Shown one piece after another: positions 1 to 8,161 of a stretch of 39,586 bases of DNA. Position numbers and translations under genes: made by a program. Position 1 is the first letter of the stretch. Each line of letters begins with the position of its first letter. The stretch comes from an uncultured Elusimicrobia bacterium (GTDB taxonomy: Bacteria; Elusimicrobiota; Elusimicrobia; Elusimicrobiales; UBA9959), in assembly GCA_903879915.1 (NCBI GenBank), contig CAIRNJ010000097.1, forward strand, positions 1 through 39,586. The letters are read 5' to 3'. The notes beneath the pieces were generated by a model. The model saw nothing but the letters and a program-made list of their open reading frames with translations. It searched no databases and had not been told where the DNA came from.

Positions 1-146
1 CCGATCTGGCGGGCGGCTATAAGAAAGTCGGCGGGCGAACAGTCGGCGGGGCAGGCTGTTTTGCAGGGCTTCTCCTCGCAGTAAAGGCAGCGTTCGGCCT
101 CGGCTTTAAGCTGGGCGTCGGAAAGGAAAGTTAATTTGTTTTTCAT
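1..146 (-). CDS. Partial FAD/Fe-S oxidoreductase, N-terminal Fer4_20 domain (PreT / GltD-like)
   Basis: Only the first 48 codons are present; the gene runs off the left edge. Reading leftward from the ATG at 146-144, the peptide begins MKNKLTFLSDAQ and then has the cysteine spacing C-x2-C-x4-C-x3-C-P-x2-C, followed by SPADF. This is the N-terminal iron-sulfur domain found in GltD, in PreT (the NAD-dependent dihydropyrimidine dehydrogenase subunit) and in the YgfK group, which passes electrons between Fe-S clusters and FAD. An AGGG about nine bases upstream supports the start. It is divergent from the 8-oxoguanine deaminase gene, with a shared 115-bp intergenic region, so a role in nucleobase breakdown is plausible. 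The FAD and NAD(P)H domains are outside the window, so the exact member cannot be named. Confidence 0.75.
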   Translation of the reverse strand, partial: MKNKLTFLSDAQLKAEAERCLYCEEKPCKTACPADCSPADFLIAARQI

Positions 147-261
147 GTTTTTCCCTGGCTGTCAGGATTCCCGGCCGGGCCGGCGATGTTTTTTATTTTA
201 CTATAATATTTGCGGAACTGAAATTTAGACAGGCCGCACAGCCGGCTTTTAAGGATCCGCC
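147..261 (+). promoter_or_regulatory. Divergent intergenic region with a TATAAT box
   Basis: This is the only non-coding DNA between the divergent oxidoreductase and the deaminase gene. An AT-rich stretch around 190-210 contains a perfect TATAAT at 202-207, about 55 bases before the deaminase ATG. No good -35 hexamer sits 16-18 bases upstream on the + strand, so an activator may be needed. The same AT-rich stretch could also serve the leftward gene. A GC-rich self-complementary run (CCGGCC/GGCCGG) lies just to its left. AAGGAT, nine bases before the ATG, is a fair ribosome binding site. The promoter is inferred from the -10 box only. Confidence 0.4.
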
Positions 262-1632
262 ATGAGAACACTGCTGATAAAGAACGCGCTGGTGCTCGCG
301 ACGATGGACGACGCGGGCCGGGAGATAGGCGGGGGGGATGTCTACATAGAGGGCCCGGAGATCAGGAAAGTCGGCAGGAACCTGAAGGTAAAGGCCGACA
401 CGGTCATAGACGCGAAAAACTGCGTGGTGCTGCCGGGTTTCGTGAACACCCATCACCATCTTTATCAGACCCTCACCCGCAACCTGCCCAAGGTGCAGGA
501 CGCGAAGCTCTTCGACTGGCTGATCTACCTTTACGATATCTGGAAGCACGTGAACCCCGAGGCCATCTACGCCAGCACGCAGGTAGGCCTGGGCGAGCTG
601 CTGCTCACCGGCTGCACCGCCAGCACCGACCATCTTTATCTTTTCCCGCGGAAGAACAGCGGCCTGTTCATAGACACGCAGATAGAGGCCGCCCGGGAGC
701 TCGGCATGCGCTTCCATCCCACGCGCGGCTCCATGTCGCGCGGCCGCTCCAAGGGCGGGCTGCCGCCGGACAGCGTGGTGCAGACCGAAGAGTTCATCAT
801 GAAGGACTGCGAGCGGCTGGTGCACAAGTTCCACGACGCCGGCAAGTTCGCCATGACCCGCGTGGCGCTGGCGCCCTGCTCGCCGTTCTCGGTTACCACC
901 GAGCTGCTGAAGCTCACCGCCGAGATGGCAAAGAAATGGGGCGTGCGCATGCATACCCACCTGGCCGAGACCATCGACGAAGAAGCGTTCTGTAAAAAAC
1001 TTTTCAAAATGCGCCCGCTGGATTACATGGAATCCGTGGGCTGGGTGAGCGAAGGCAACGCCTGGTTCGCGCATTGCGTTTACATCAACGAGGCCGAGGC
1101 TAAAAAAATGGGCAGGACCCGCACCGGCGTGGCCCATTGCCCCTGTTCCAACCTGCGCCTGGGCTCGGGCATAGCCCCCATACGCATGTTCCTGGACCAC
1201 AAGGTGCCCGTGGGGCTGGCCGTGGACGGCTCGGCCTCCAACGACGCTTCGGATATGCTGGGCGAAGTGCGCCAGGCCATGCTGGTGCAGCGCGTGAAGG
1301 CCGGGGTGGAAGCCATGCCGGCGCGCGACGCGTTCAGACTGGCCACGCGCGGCGGCGCCGAAGTGCTGGGCCGCACCGACATCGGCTCCATAGAGCCCGG
1401 CAAAGCGGCCGACATAGCCATTTTCGACGTGAGCGGGCTTGACTTCGCGGGCTCGAGATCGGACCCGCTGGCCTCGCTGCTGTTCTGCGGCGCTTCGCAC
1501 CGCACCAAATACACCATAGTCAACGGGAAAGTGGTGGTTAAGAACGGCCGCCTGGTGAACGTGGATGAATTCAAGCTGGCCGAAAGGGCGAACAAAGCGG
1601 CCGCCGCGCTTTACAGGAAAGCCGGCTGCTGA
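262..1632 (+). CDS. 8-oxoguanine deaminase-like amidohydrolase
   Basis: A 456-aa protein of the amidohydrolase superfamily (TrzN/AtzA/SsnA-like subgroup). The N-terminus has the metal-binding stretch GFVNTHHHLYQ near residue 60. It is followed by the H-T-H-L-A-E motif near residue 235, an AHC near 270, and VDGSASND near 320, which carries the aspartate that activates water. The C-terminus returns to the small beta domain (GSIEPGKAADIAIFD). SSDHLYLFP-like and RGSMSRGRS stretches match what I recall of 8-oxoguanine deaminases (EC 3.5.4.32), which turn 8-oxoguanine into urate and ammonia. Downstream molybdenum hydroxylases, MocA and XdhC support a purine or N-heterocycle pathway. The length is normal for the family and the ATG has an AAGGAT site. 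SsnA or another aminohydrolase of the subgroup is the main alternative. Confidence 0.85.
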   Translation: MRTLLIKNALVLATMDDAGREIGGGDVYIEGPEIRKVGRNLKVKADTVIDAKNCVVLPGFVNTHHHLYQTLTRNLPKVQDAKLFDWLIYLYDIWKHVNPEAIYASTQVGLGELLLTGCTASTDHLYLFPRKNSGLFIDTQIEAARELGMRFHPTRGSMSRGRSKGGLPPDSVVQTEEFIMKDCERLVHKFHDAGKFAMTRVALAPCSPFSVTTELLKLTAEMAKKWGVRMHTHLAETIDEEAFCKKLFKMRPLDYMESVGWVSEGNAWFAHCVYINEAEAKKMGRTRTGVAHCPCSNLRLGSGIAPIRMFLDHKVPVGLAVDGSASNDASDMLGEVRQAMLVQRVKAGVEAMPARDAFRLATRGGAEVLGRTDIGSIEPGKAADIAIFDVSGLDFAGSRSDPLASLLFCGASHRTKYTIVNGKVVVKNGRLVNVDEFKLAERANKAAAALYRKAGC

Positions 1633-1648
1633 ACGCGGAGGGGGGACC

Positions 1649-2758
1649 ATGAACGGGAAGACTATAAAGCGGGTAGCGATAAATACCGGCGGCGGGGACG
1701 CGCCGGGGCTCAACGCTGTGATACGGGCGGTGGTGGTTTCCGCGCTGAACAAAGGCTGGGAGGTCGTAGGCATCCGCGACGGCTATAACGGCTTGATGAA
1801 GCCGGAGGACTATCCCGAGGGCGGGCTGGTCGCGCTTTCCCGGGGCAAAGTGCGCGGCATAACCCACCTGGGCGGCACCATCCTCGGCACTACCAACAAA
1901 GGCAACCCTTTAAAATATCCCACGCCGGGCGCCGACGGCAAAATGTACGAGGCCGACCGCTCGGACGAACTGGTGGCCGCTTTTCGCAGGAACAAGATAG
2001 ACGCGCTGGTGGCGCTGGGCGGCGACGGTTCGCTGGGCATAGCCAGCGTGCTGGCCGAAAAAGGCCTGCGGGTGATAGGCGTGCCCAAGACCATAGACAA
2101 CGACCTGGACAAGACGGTTATAACTTTCGGCTTCGACACGGCCGTTTCTTTCGCCACGGAGTGCCTGGACCGCCTGCATTCCACTGCGGAAGCGCACCGG
2201 CGCGTGATGGTGGTGGAAGTGATGGGCCGCTACGCCGGCTGGATAGCGCTTAACGCGGGCATTTCCGGCAACGCCGACGCTATTCTTATCCCCGAGATCC
2301 CGTACGATATCAACAAAGTGGCCGCGGCGCTTAAAGAAAGGCCCAAACGCGGCAAGCATTACGCCATAGTGGTGGTGGCCGAAGGCGCCAAACCCGTGGG
2401 CGGCTCGGCGTCCGTGACAGGCCATGAGCTCGGCCGCGCCGAGAAACTCGGCGGCGCCGGCGAACGCGTGGCCAGGGAGCTGGAGCCGCTGGTCGGCAAG
2501 GAATGCCGCACCGTGGTGCTGGGCCACCTGCTGCGCGGCGGCTGCCCCACCACTTTCGACAGGCTTATTTCCCTGCGCTTCGGCGCCGCGGCGGTGCGGG
2601 CGCTGGTGGAGGGGAAGAGCGGCGTGATGGTGGCGCTGGACCCGCCCGCGGTGCGCTACGTGCCGCTGAAAGAAGCCACCAACCGCATGAAAGTGGTGCC
2701 GCTGGACTGCGACACCGTGCAGACCGCGCGCGACCTGGGCATTTCTTTCGGGGATTAA
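1649..2758 (+). CDS. pfkA: 6-phosphofructokinase, mixed-substrate (group III) type
   Basis: A 369-aa phosphofructokinase that phosphorylates fructose 6-phosphate in glycolysis. Visible motifs are GGGDAPGLN near residue 14, GGDGS at 124-128, PKTIDND starting at 146, and the substrate-binding MGRYAGWIAL near 192. Phosphate-donor choice in this family tracks two positions, Gly/Asp after GGD and Gly/Lys in P-x-TIDND. Here they are Gly127 and Lys147, the mixed combination typical of the group III (TIGR02483) branch, which contains both ATP- and pyrophosphate-dependent enzymes. The donor therefore cannot be decided from sequence. The ATG at 1649 follows a strong GGAGGGGG site. An upstream in-frame start would overlap the deaminase gene and is unlikely. 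The gene sits 16 bp after the deaminase gene and 13 bp before the mocA-like gene, so it is probably co-transcribed with them. Confidence 0.93.
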   Translation: MNGKTIKRVAINTGGGDAPGLNAVIRAVVVSALNKGWEVVGIRDGYNGLMKPEDYPEGGLVALSRGKVRGITHLGGTILGTTNKGNPLKYPTPGADGKMYEADRSDELVAAFRRNKIDALVALGGDGSLGIASVLAEKGLRVIGVPKTIDNDLDKTVITFGFDTAVSFATECLDRLHSTAEAHRRVMVVEVMGRYAGWIALNAGISGNADAILIPEIPYDINKVAAALKERPKRGKHYAIVVVAEGAKPVGGSASVTGHELGRAEKLGGAGERVARELEPLVGKECRTVVLGHLLRGGCPTTFDRLISLRFGAAAVRALVEGKSGVMVALDPPAVRYVPLKEATNRMKVVPLDCDTVQTARDLGISFGD

Positions 2759-2771
2759 AGGAGAGGTTAAT

Positions 2772-3374
2772 ATGCTTTCCGCTATTATTCTAGCCGCCGG
2801 CGACTCTTCCAGGATGGGCAGCCCCAAGGCCCTGCTGCAATGGCGCGGCCGGCCTTTCATCGAGCATGTCTGCGACGCGCTGCGGCGCGCCGGCGTGGAG
2901 GACCGCGTGGTGGTGCTGGGCCGGGACTCGCAGGCCATCCTGTCGGCCTGGGTCCCCGCCGGCGAGAAGGTGGCGGTCAACCTGAACCCGGAGCACGGAC
3001 AGCTTTCCTCGCTGCGCGCGGGGCTGGCCTTCGTGTCGGAATATTCGGAAGGGTTCCTGGTCTGCCTGTCCGATCAGCCCACCATATTGCCGGATACTTA
3101 CAGGAGAATAGTAGACCGCTGGCGCTACGATAAAGAGACCACAGTTATCCCGCGCACCATCAGGGCTGCCGATTCCAAACTCAAAAGGGGCCACCCCATA
3201 ATCATCCCGGCGGCGCACAGGGCATTATGCTTCGAGGGCCCGCTGGAGAAGGGGCTGCACTGGGTAACGCATCACCCGGCGGTAAAAATAGCCGACCTCG
3301 ACGTTAACGACCCGGGGATAATCCGCGACTTCGATACCCAGGAAGATTACGAGGCGCTCGTAAAAGCCGGCTGA
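2772..3374 (+). CDS. mocA: Molybdenum cofactor nucleotidyltransferase (MocA family)
   Basis: A 200-aa MobA-like NTP-transferase. The N-terminal LAAGDSSRMGSPKALL is the nucleotide-binding signature; a SDQP near residue 98 binds the metal and nucleotide; and a G-H-P near 138 is characteristic of the MocA branch. MocA adds CMP to Mo-molybdopterin, giving the dinucleotide cofactor (MCD) used by xanthine dehydrogenase-family enzymes. Two such enzymes and their XdhC chaperone lie downstream, so this assignment fits better than MobA (GMP) or an unrelated sugar nucleotidyltransferase. GGAGAGG lies just upstream of the ATG. Confidence 0.85.
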   Translation: MLSAIILAAGDSSRMGSPKALLQWRGRPFIEHVCDALRRAGVEDRVVVLGRDSQAILSAWVPAGEKVAVNLNPEHGQLSSLRAGLAFVSEYSEGFLVCLSDQPTILPDTYRRIVDRWRYDKETTVIPRTIRAADSKLKRGHPIIIPAAHRALCFEGPLEKGLHWVTHHPAVKIADLDVNDPGIIRDFDTQEDYEALVKAG

Positions 3375-3484
3375 TGTTCCCGATAATAGTTCTGGCCGCC
3401 GTGTTCCTGAACCTTCCTGGAGTTCGCCCGCGTCGGCATTCCGCTCACTTTCATAAATGCCATAATATACTGGACTTTTCTTAA
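3374..3484 (+). other. Possible small ORF after mocA
   Basis: A 36-codon ORF starts at an ATG that overlaps the mocA stop codon (TGATG), an arrangement usual for translational coupling. Its first 17 residues are hydrophobic (MFPIIVLAAVFLNLPGV) and the rest is basic and His-rich with no recognised domain. It could be a remnant of a membrane protein or chance. It has no ribosome binding site of its own. Confidence 0.15.
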
Positions 3485-3508
3485 ATTCACCTGAACCGGA
3501 GTTCCTGA

Positions 3509-5014
3509 ATGGCTGTAGCGGTCCTCAACGAGGAAGAGAAAAAAAAGCTGAAGGGTTTTTTCGCCTTCGCCGGCCTCCCTTACTGGCTGCACGTGACAGG
3601 CGCCGATTTCTCGAAATTCTGCCTGTCGGCTTTTTACGGCGCGGATGATAGTTTCAAGAGTTATAAAGATATCGACGCCGGCGGCGGCGTAGCCATCATT
3701 GTATTGTTCTCGCTCGTCTATTTCTGGATGCGCCCGGCTACCCTTTACCGGAAAAAGCCCACCGAAGCGCTTAAAGAAAAGATACGCCGCAGGCTGCGCA
3801 ATATTTATCGCGACGCAGGTATCCTGCTGCTGGCCGTGACGGCGACGCGGCTGGTCTTCGTGCTGTCGCGCGGCGGGGCCATTCCCGCCGGCACGCTGCC
3901 CGCCCTGCTGCTCGGGGCTCTCGCCCAGGGCTGCATTTTTCCCATAGCCATAGACTGGATACGGTCCAAGAACAACCTTATCATGGACATGCTCTATGAA
4001 AAGGAGGAGCTCCACAGGCTGCGGCCGGAATTCTCGATCCCCCTTTACCTTAAAATAGTGCTGCTGATCTTTTCCTGCGCCATGCTGCCTTTCGGGATGA
4101 TCTTCCTGGCGTTCCAGTTCGGAGCGCCGGTTTCGGCCTGGCACACGGACCTTACCGGCCTGCTGGCAATGTGCACTATCACGCTGCTGACCGGGCTCGG
4201 GACGGTCTTTTACGGCATACAGCGGCCGCTGGACGGGCTGATAGACAAGATGCGGCGCGTTTCCGACGGAAATTTCGACGTGAAGACGCGCGTTTATTTT
4301 TCCGACGAGGTGGCCCGCCTGAAGGCCGGCTTCAACGAAATGGTGGACGGCCTGAAGGAGCGCGCGGAGCTGCAGGACACTTTCGGCAAGTACCTGTCCA
4401 TAGAGATAGCGCGCGAGCTCATAAAGAACAAGAAAGTGAACCTGGGCGGCGAGGACATAGAGGCCGCGGTGATGTTCTGCGATATCCGCAATTTCACCCC
4501 GCTGAGCGAGCCGCTGAGCGCCACCGCCGTGGTGGAGTTCCTCAATAACTATTTCCGCTACATCACCCCGCCGATAACGGCCTATAACGGCGTTATCAGC
4601 AAGTTCATGGGCGACGCGGTGATGGCGGTGTTCACGCCGCAGCTGGGCTCGAAGGACTACGCCGCCGACGCCCTGCGCGCGGCGGCGGGAATGCGCGCGG
4701 CGCTGGCCGAGTTCAACGCCGCCGGCATGGCCCCGGAGGCGGTGAACTTCGGCATCGGCGTGCATTCCGGGCGGCTGGTGGCCGGCAATATCGGCACGTT
4801 CTCGCGGCTGGAATATACTTTTATAGGCGACACGGTGAACACCGCCTCCCGCCTGCAGTCCAAGACCAAGGATTTCGGCACGGATATCATAGTCAGCGCG
4901 GCCGCGCTCGAGAAAGCGCGGGAGGCGCTGGGCGGGAAGATGTCGTTCGGGGCGCTGGGGCTGACGGCGCTGAAAGGCCGCACCGAACAGGTGGAAATAT
5001 ATAAAGTGCTGTAA
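3509..5014 (+). CDS. Membrane-bound class III adenylate/guanylate cyclase with HAMP domain
   Basis: A 501-aa protein. The first 240 residues hold several hydrophobic segments (around 60-75, 105-120, 130-150, 175-200 and 215-235). They are followed by a HAMP-like linker (GIQRPLDGLIDKMRRVSDGNF) and a class III cyclase domain from about residue 305 to the end. The metal-binding aspartates are Asp325 in MFCDIRNF and Asp369 in KFMGDAVMAVF. The GDTVNTASRL motif supplies the Asn/Arg pair for the transition state. Lys365 with the Asp of GDTVN favours ATP as substrate, so the product is probably cAMP. The unknown N-terminal membrane part is presumably a sensor. The gene sits between mocA (134 bp away) and xdhC (19 bp away), an unusual place that may link cAMP signalling to this catabolic cluster. 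An ATG with GGAG upstream sets the start. Confidence 0.9.
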   Translation: MAVAVLNEEEKKKLKGFFAFAGLPYWLHVTGADFSKFCLSAFYGADDSFKSYKDIDAGGGVAIIVLFSLVYFWMRPATLYRKKPTEALKEKIRRRLRNIYRDAGILLLAVTATRLVFVLSRGGAIPAGTLPALLLGALAQGCIFPIAIDWIRSKNNLIMDMLYEKEELHRLRPEFSIPLYLKIVLLIFSCAMLPFGMIFLAFQFGAPVSAWHTDLTGLLAMCTITLLTGLGTVFYGIQRPLDGLIDKMRRVSDGNFDVKTRVYFSDEVARLKAGFNEMVDGLKERAELQDTFGKYLSIEIARELIKNKKVNLGGEDIEAAVMFCDIRNFTPLSEPLSATAVVEFLNNYFRYITPPITAYNGVISKFMGDAVMAVFTPQLGSKDYAADALRAAAGMRAALAEFNAAGMAPEAVNFGIGVHSGRLVAGNIGTFSRLEYTFIGDTVNTASRLQSKTKDFGTDIIVSAAALEKAREALGGKMSFGALGLTALKGRTEQVEIYKVL

Positions 5015-5033
5015 ATTTGTAAAATAACAGACC

Positions 5034-5846
5034 ATGAAAGACCAAAAAAACATCATAAAAATGCTGGCCGAGGCCATAGACGCCGGCAGAAGCGCCGCTT
5101 TCGTCACCGTAATTTCCGTGGACGGTTCCACGCCGCGCGAAGCCGGCGCCAAAATGCTGGTCTACGCCGACGGCTCCATAGAGGGCACGGTGGGCGGCGG
5201 CACCATAGAGGCGCTGACCATTAAAAGAGCGGTGGAGTGCCTGAAGACCGGCACGGGCGGGAAATTCAATTTCGACCTTAAGCCAAAAGGCAACACCGGC
5301 ATGATCTGCATGGGCAGGATGGAAGTCTACATAGACGTTTACAAGAACCCTTTCAAGGTGCTGCTGCTGGGCGGCGGGCACGTGGCCCTGAAGATAGCCG
5401 AGGCCTGCCGGCTGGCCGGCTACCCTTACCTGGTGGCCGACGACCGAAAAGAGTTCGCCAACGCCGAGCGCTTCCCGGGGGCGCTGGAGATAATAAACGC
5501 CGAGCCGCACAAAGCCGTGGCGCTGGCCGCGCCCGACAAGGACACCTACGCGGTGATAGTCACCCGCGGCCACGCGCTGGACAGGGAGTGCCTGGAAGCC
5601 ATGATGCGCACGCCGGCGGCCTATATAGGCATGATAGGCAGCGCCGACAAAGTGCGCGAGATCTTCCGCCTCCTCGCTGGTAAAAAGCTTTATCCGCTCA
5701 AGGACGCGCGGGTGCATTCGCCCGTGGGGCTGAACCTGGGCGGCAAAGCGCCGGGGGAAATAGCCGTTTCCGTGCTGGCCGAAATAATAAAAACGCATTA
5801 TAAGCGCGACGGCGCGCATATGCGGGTGACGGACGATAAAAAGTAA
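5034..5846 (+). CDS. xdhC: XdhC-family molybdenum cofactor insertion/sulfuration factor
   Basis: A 270-aa protein with the two domains of the XdhC/CoxI family. The N-terminal domain contains GSTPREAGAKMLV and the GTVGGGTIEA signature. The C-terminal Rossmann-like domain begins near residue 105 (KVLLLGGGHVALKIAEACRL), contains VTRGHALD, and ends with IGMIGSADKV and GKAPGEIAVSVLAEI. Family members bind the molybdenum cofactor, promote its sulfuration and hand it to the apo-enzyme. The Mo subunit gene follows after 10 bp, so this is the dedicated chaperone for one or both downstream hydroxylases. The start is the ATG after the cyclase stop; its ribosome binding site is weak, which suggests coupling to upstream translation. 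Confidence 0.9.
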   Translation: MKDQKNIIKMLAEAIDAGRSAAFVTVISVDGSTPREAGAKMLVYADGSIEGTVGGGTIEALTIKRAVECLKTGTGGKFNFDLKPKGNTGMICMGRMEVYIDVYKNPFKVLLLGGGHVALKIAEACRLAGYPYLVADDRKEFANAERFPGALEIINAEPHKAVALAAPDKDTYAVIVTRGHALDRECLEAMMRTPAAYIGMIGSADKVREIFRLLAGKKLYPLKDARVHSPVGLNLGGKAPGEIAVSVLAEIIKTHYKRDGAHMRVTDDKK

Positions 5847-5856
5847 GAGGCGACCT

Positions 5857-8145
5857 ATGGAAAAACTTTCTTGCGTGGGAAAATCTCTGCCCAGGAAGGA
5901 CGCGCTGATAAAGGCGACCGGCGCGGCGCAGTACGCCGCCGACCGGGACTTCGCCGGCATGCTGTACGCGGCCGCGGTGCGCTCGCCCAGGCCCAGGATA
6001 AAGATACTTTCCATTTCCGACGCGAAAGCCCGCCGGGTGCCGGGCTACGTGACTTTAGTCACTTACAAGGACATCAAAGGCGTGAACAAATGGCCGGTGG
6101 TCATGCACGACTACCCTTTCCTGCCGGAAAAAGAGGCGCGTTTCGCCGGCGAGACCATCGCCCTGGTGGTAGCGAAGACCGCCGGCGCCGCGAAAAAAGC
6201 CGCCGCGCTGGTAGAGCTGAAATATAAGGAACTGCCTTTCGTGGCCGACCCCCTCAGGGCGCTGGAGAAGGATTCGGTTAAAATTCACGGCGAGGACAAT
6301 GTGTTCTCCAGCTTCGTGATCAAGAAAGGCTCGGTGGACGAGGCTTTTGAAAAAGCGGCTTTCACGGCGGAGGGGGAATTCTCCACCAATTACCAGGTGC
6401 ACGCCTACCTGGAGACGCAGGGCGCCATAGCCCTGCCCGAGCCGGGCGGCGGCATGACGGTGCACAGCACCACGCAGTGCCCTTTTTATATCCTCGACGC
6501 CGTGGCGGCCGCGCTGGCCCAGCCTTACCATAAGATAAAGATACTGCAGACCGTGACCGGCGGCGGCTTCGGCGGCAAGGAAGACGTGCCGGCCCTGGTG
6601 GCCTCGCACGCGGCCATCTGCGCCGCTAAGGTCGGCAGACCCGTAAAACTTATCTACGGGCGCAAAGAGGATTTCCAGAGCATGTCGAAGCGCCACCCCG
6701 GCTGGGCGAAGGTGGCCTATGCCGCGGACAAGAACGGGCGGCTCACCGCCTGCCGCGTAAAATACGTGCTGGACGGCGGGGCTTATTCCACGCTGTCGCC
6801 CATAGTGCTGTGGCGCGGCACCGTGCACGCCGCCGGGCCTTACAAAATAGCCAACGTGGACATAAAGACCTACGCCGCGGCCACCAATAAGGTGCCCTGC
6901 GGCGCTTTCCGCGGTTTCGGCCAGCCGCAGATCTGCTTCGCGCAGGAGTCGCTGATCGACGAACTGGCGGAAAAGACAGGGATGGACCCCGTGCAGTTCC
7001 GCCTGAAGAACATGCTGGAGCCGGGCGATAAGACCGTAACGGGGCAGAAACTTAATTCCTGCTGCGGGCTGAAAGAGATAGTGCAGGCGGTGAGAAAACG
7101 CAGCGGGTGGGATAAGAAAGTTAAGGGCCGGGGGCCGGGGGCCGGGGGGCCGGACGTCGTTGCCGGCATAGGTTTTTCCGCCACGTATTACGGCGTGGGG
7201 CTGGGGGCCGGCGGCCGCTACCTGGACCGCGCGGGCGCGATGGTGAACATCTATAAAGATTCCTCGGTGAGCGTCAGCGTTGGCAACGCCGAGATGGGCC
7301 AGGGCGCCCTGACCGTGCTGGCGCAGATAGCCGCCGAAACGCTCAACGCGCCGTATGAGGGCGTGAAGGTGGAAGAGGTGGATTCCTCCAAGGTGCCGGA
7401 TTCCGGCCCCACGGTGGCCAGCCGCACCACGCTGATGAGCGGCAACGCCATAGTGGACGCGGCCACGCCGCTGAGGGAGCGCATTTTCAAGACCGCCTTC
7501 GACCTGCTCGTAGCCGCGGGCGCGGACGCGTCGAAGCCGATGACGGCGGGCGGGGGCGTGTTCTCCATGGGCGGCAAGTCCGTGGAGTTCAGGCCGGTGG
7601 CGGCCGAGTGCTGGCGCCGGCGCCTGAAGATGTGCGAGCAGGGCTGGTATACCGCGCCCCGCACCTCGTTCAAGAACGAGGACGGCCAGGGCGACGCCTA
7701 CGTTATCTACTCCTATTCGGCCAACGCGGCCGAGGTGGAAGTGGACCTGAAGACGGGCGTGCTGAAGGTAAAAAAGATCTGGGCGGCCTACGATGTGGGC
7801 CGGATAGTCAACCCGCGGCTGGCCCTGGGCCAGGCGCAGGGCGGCATCCTGCAGGGCATGAGCTGGGCCGTTTACGAGAACCTGGTCTATAAGAACGGGA
7901 TCATGGTGAACCCTAACTTCACGGATTATGTCATAGCTACTACCGCCGATAAACCCGAATATGATATAACTTTTATAGAAAAGCCGTATAAGGACGGGCC
8001 CTATCATGCCAAAGGCATGGGCGAGGTGCCGCTTATAGGCGTGGCCCCGGCCATCGCCAACGCGGTGAAGAACGCCTGCGGCGCCCGCGTGACTTCCGTG
8101 CCGCTGCTGCCCGAAAAGATATGGAAGGAATTGAAGAAGGCTTGA
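5857..8145 (+). CDS. Xanthine dehydrogenase-family molybdopterin-binding subunit (enzyme 1)
   Basis: A 762-aa large subunit of a cytoplasmic molybdenum hydroxylase. Cofactor and substrate-site motifs are TGGGFGGKE near residue 235, GAFRGFGQPQ near 350, EMGQGALTVLAQ near 478 and KGMGEVPLIGVAP near 720. The last contains Glu723, in the position of the catalytic base. These enzymes hydroxylate a carbon next to a ring nitrogen with water as oxygen donor and pass electrons through 2Fe-2S clusters to FAD. Its partner subunits are encoded at 9497-10829, separated from it by an unrelated exported protein gene. The Arg in the FRGFG motif is compatible with purine binding, but the exact substrate cannot be read. 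A glycine/proline-rich loop around residues 423-432 is encoded by a G-rich repeat. Confidence 0.92.
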   Translation: MEKLSCVGKSLPRKDALIKATGAAQYAADRDFAGMLYAAAVRSPRPRIKILSISDAKARRVPGYVTLVTYKDIKGVNKWPVVMHDYPFLPEKEARFAGETIALVVAKTAGAAKKAAALVELKYKELPFVADPLRALEKDSVKIHGEDNVFSSFVIKKGSVDEAFEKAAFTAEGEFSTNYQVHAYLETQGAIALPEPGGGMTVHSTTQCPFYILDAVAAALAQPYHKIKILQTVTGGGFGGKEDVPALVASHAAICAAKVGRPVKLIYGRKEDFQSMSKRHPGWAKVAYAADKNGRLTACRVKYVLDGGAYSTLSPIVLWRGTVHAAGPYKIANVDIKTYAAATNKVPCGAFRGFGQPQICFAQESLIDELAEKTGMDPVQFRLKNMLEPGDKTVTGQKLNSCCGLKEIVQAVRKRSGWDKKVKGRGPGAGGPDVVAGIGFSATYYGVGLGAGGRYLDRAGAMVNIYKDSSVSVSVGNAEMGQGALTVLAQIAAETLNAPYEGVKVEEVDSSKVPDSGPTVASRTTLMSGNAIVDAATPLRERIFKTAFDLLVAAGADASKPMTAGGGVFSMGGKSVEFRPVAAECWRRRLKMCEQGWYTAPRTSFKNEDGQGDAYVIYSYSANAAEVEVDLKTGVLKVKKIWAAYDVGRIVNPRLALGQAQGGILQGMSWAVYENLVYKNGIMVNPNFTDYVIATTADKPEYDITFIEKPYKDGPYHAKGMGEVPLIGVAPAIANAVKNACGARVTSVPLLPEKIWKELKKA
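7125..7153 (+). repeat. G-rich tandem tract inside the Mo-subunit gene
   Basis: Runs of 3, 5, 5 and 6 G separated by CC, followed by a final GG, form a short tandem repeat with a unit of about seven bases. In frame it encodes a GRGPGAGGP-like loop. Four or more G-runs this close could fold into a G-quadruplex on the coding strand or in the mRNA. The tract may also be prone to slippage. Confidence 0.6.
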
Positions 8146-8161
8146 GCGAGGGAATATTGAA

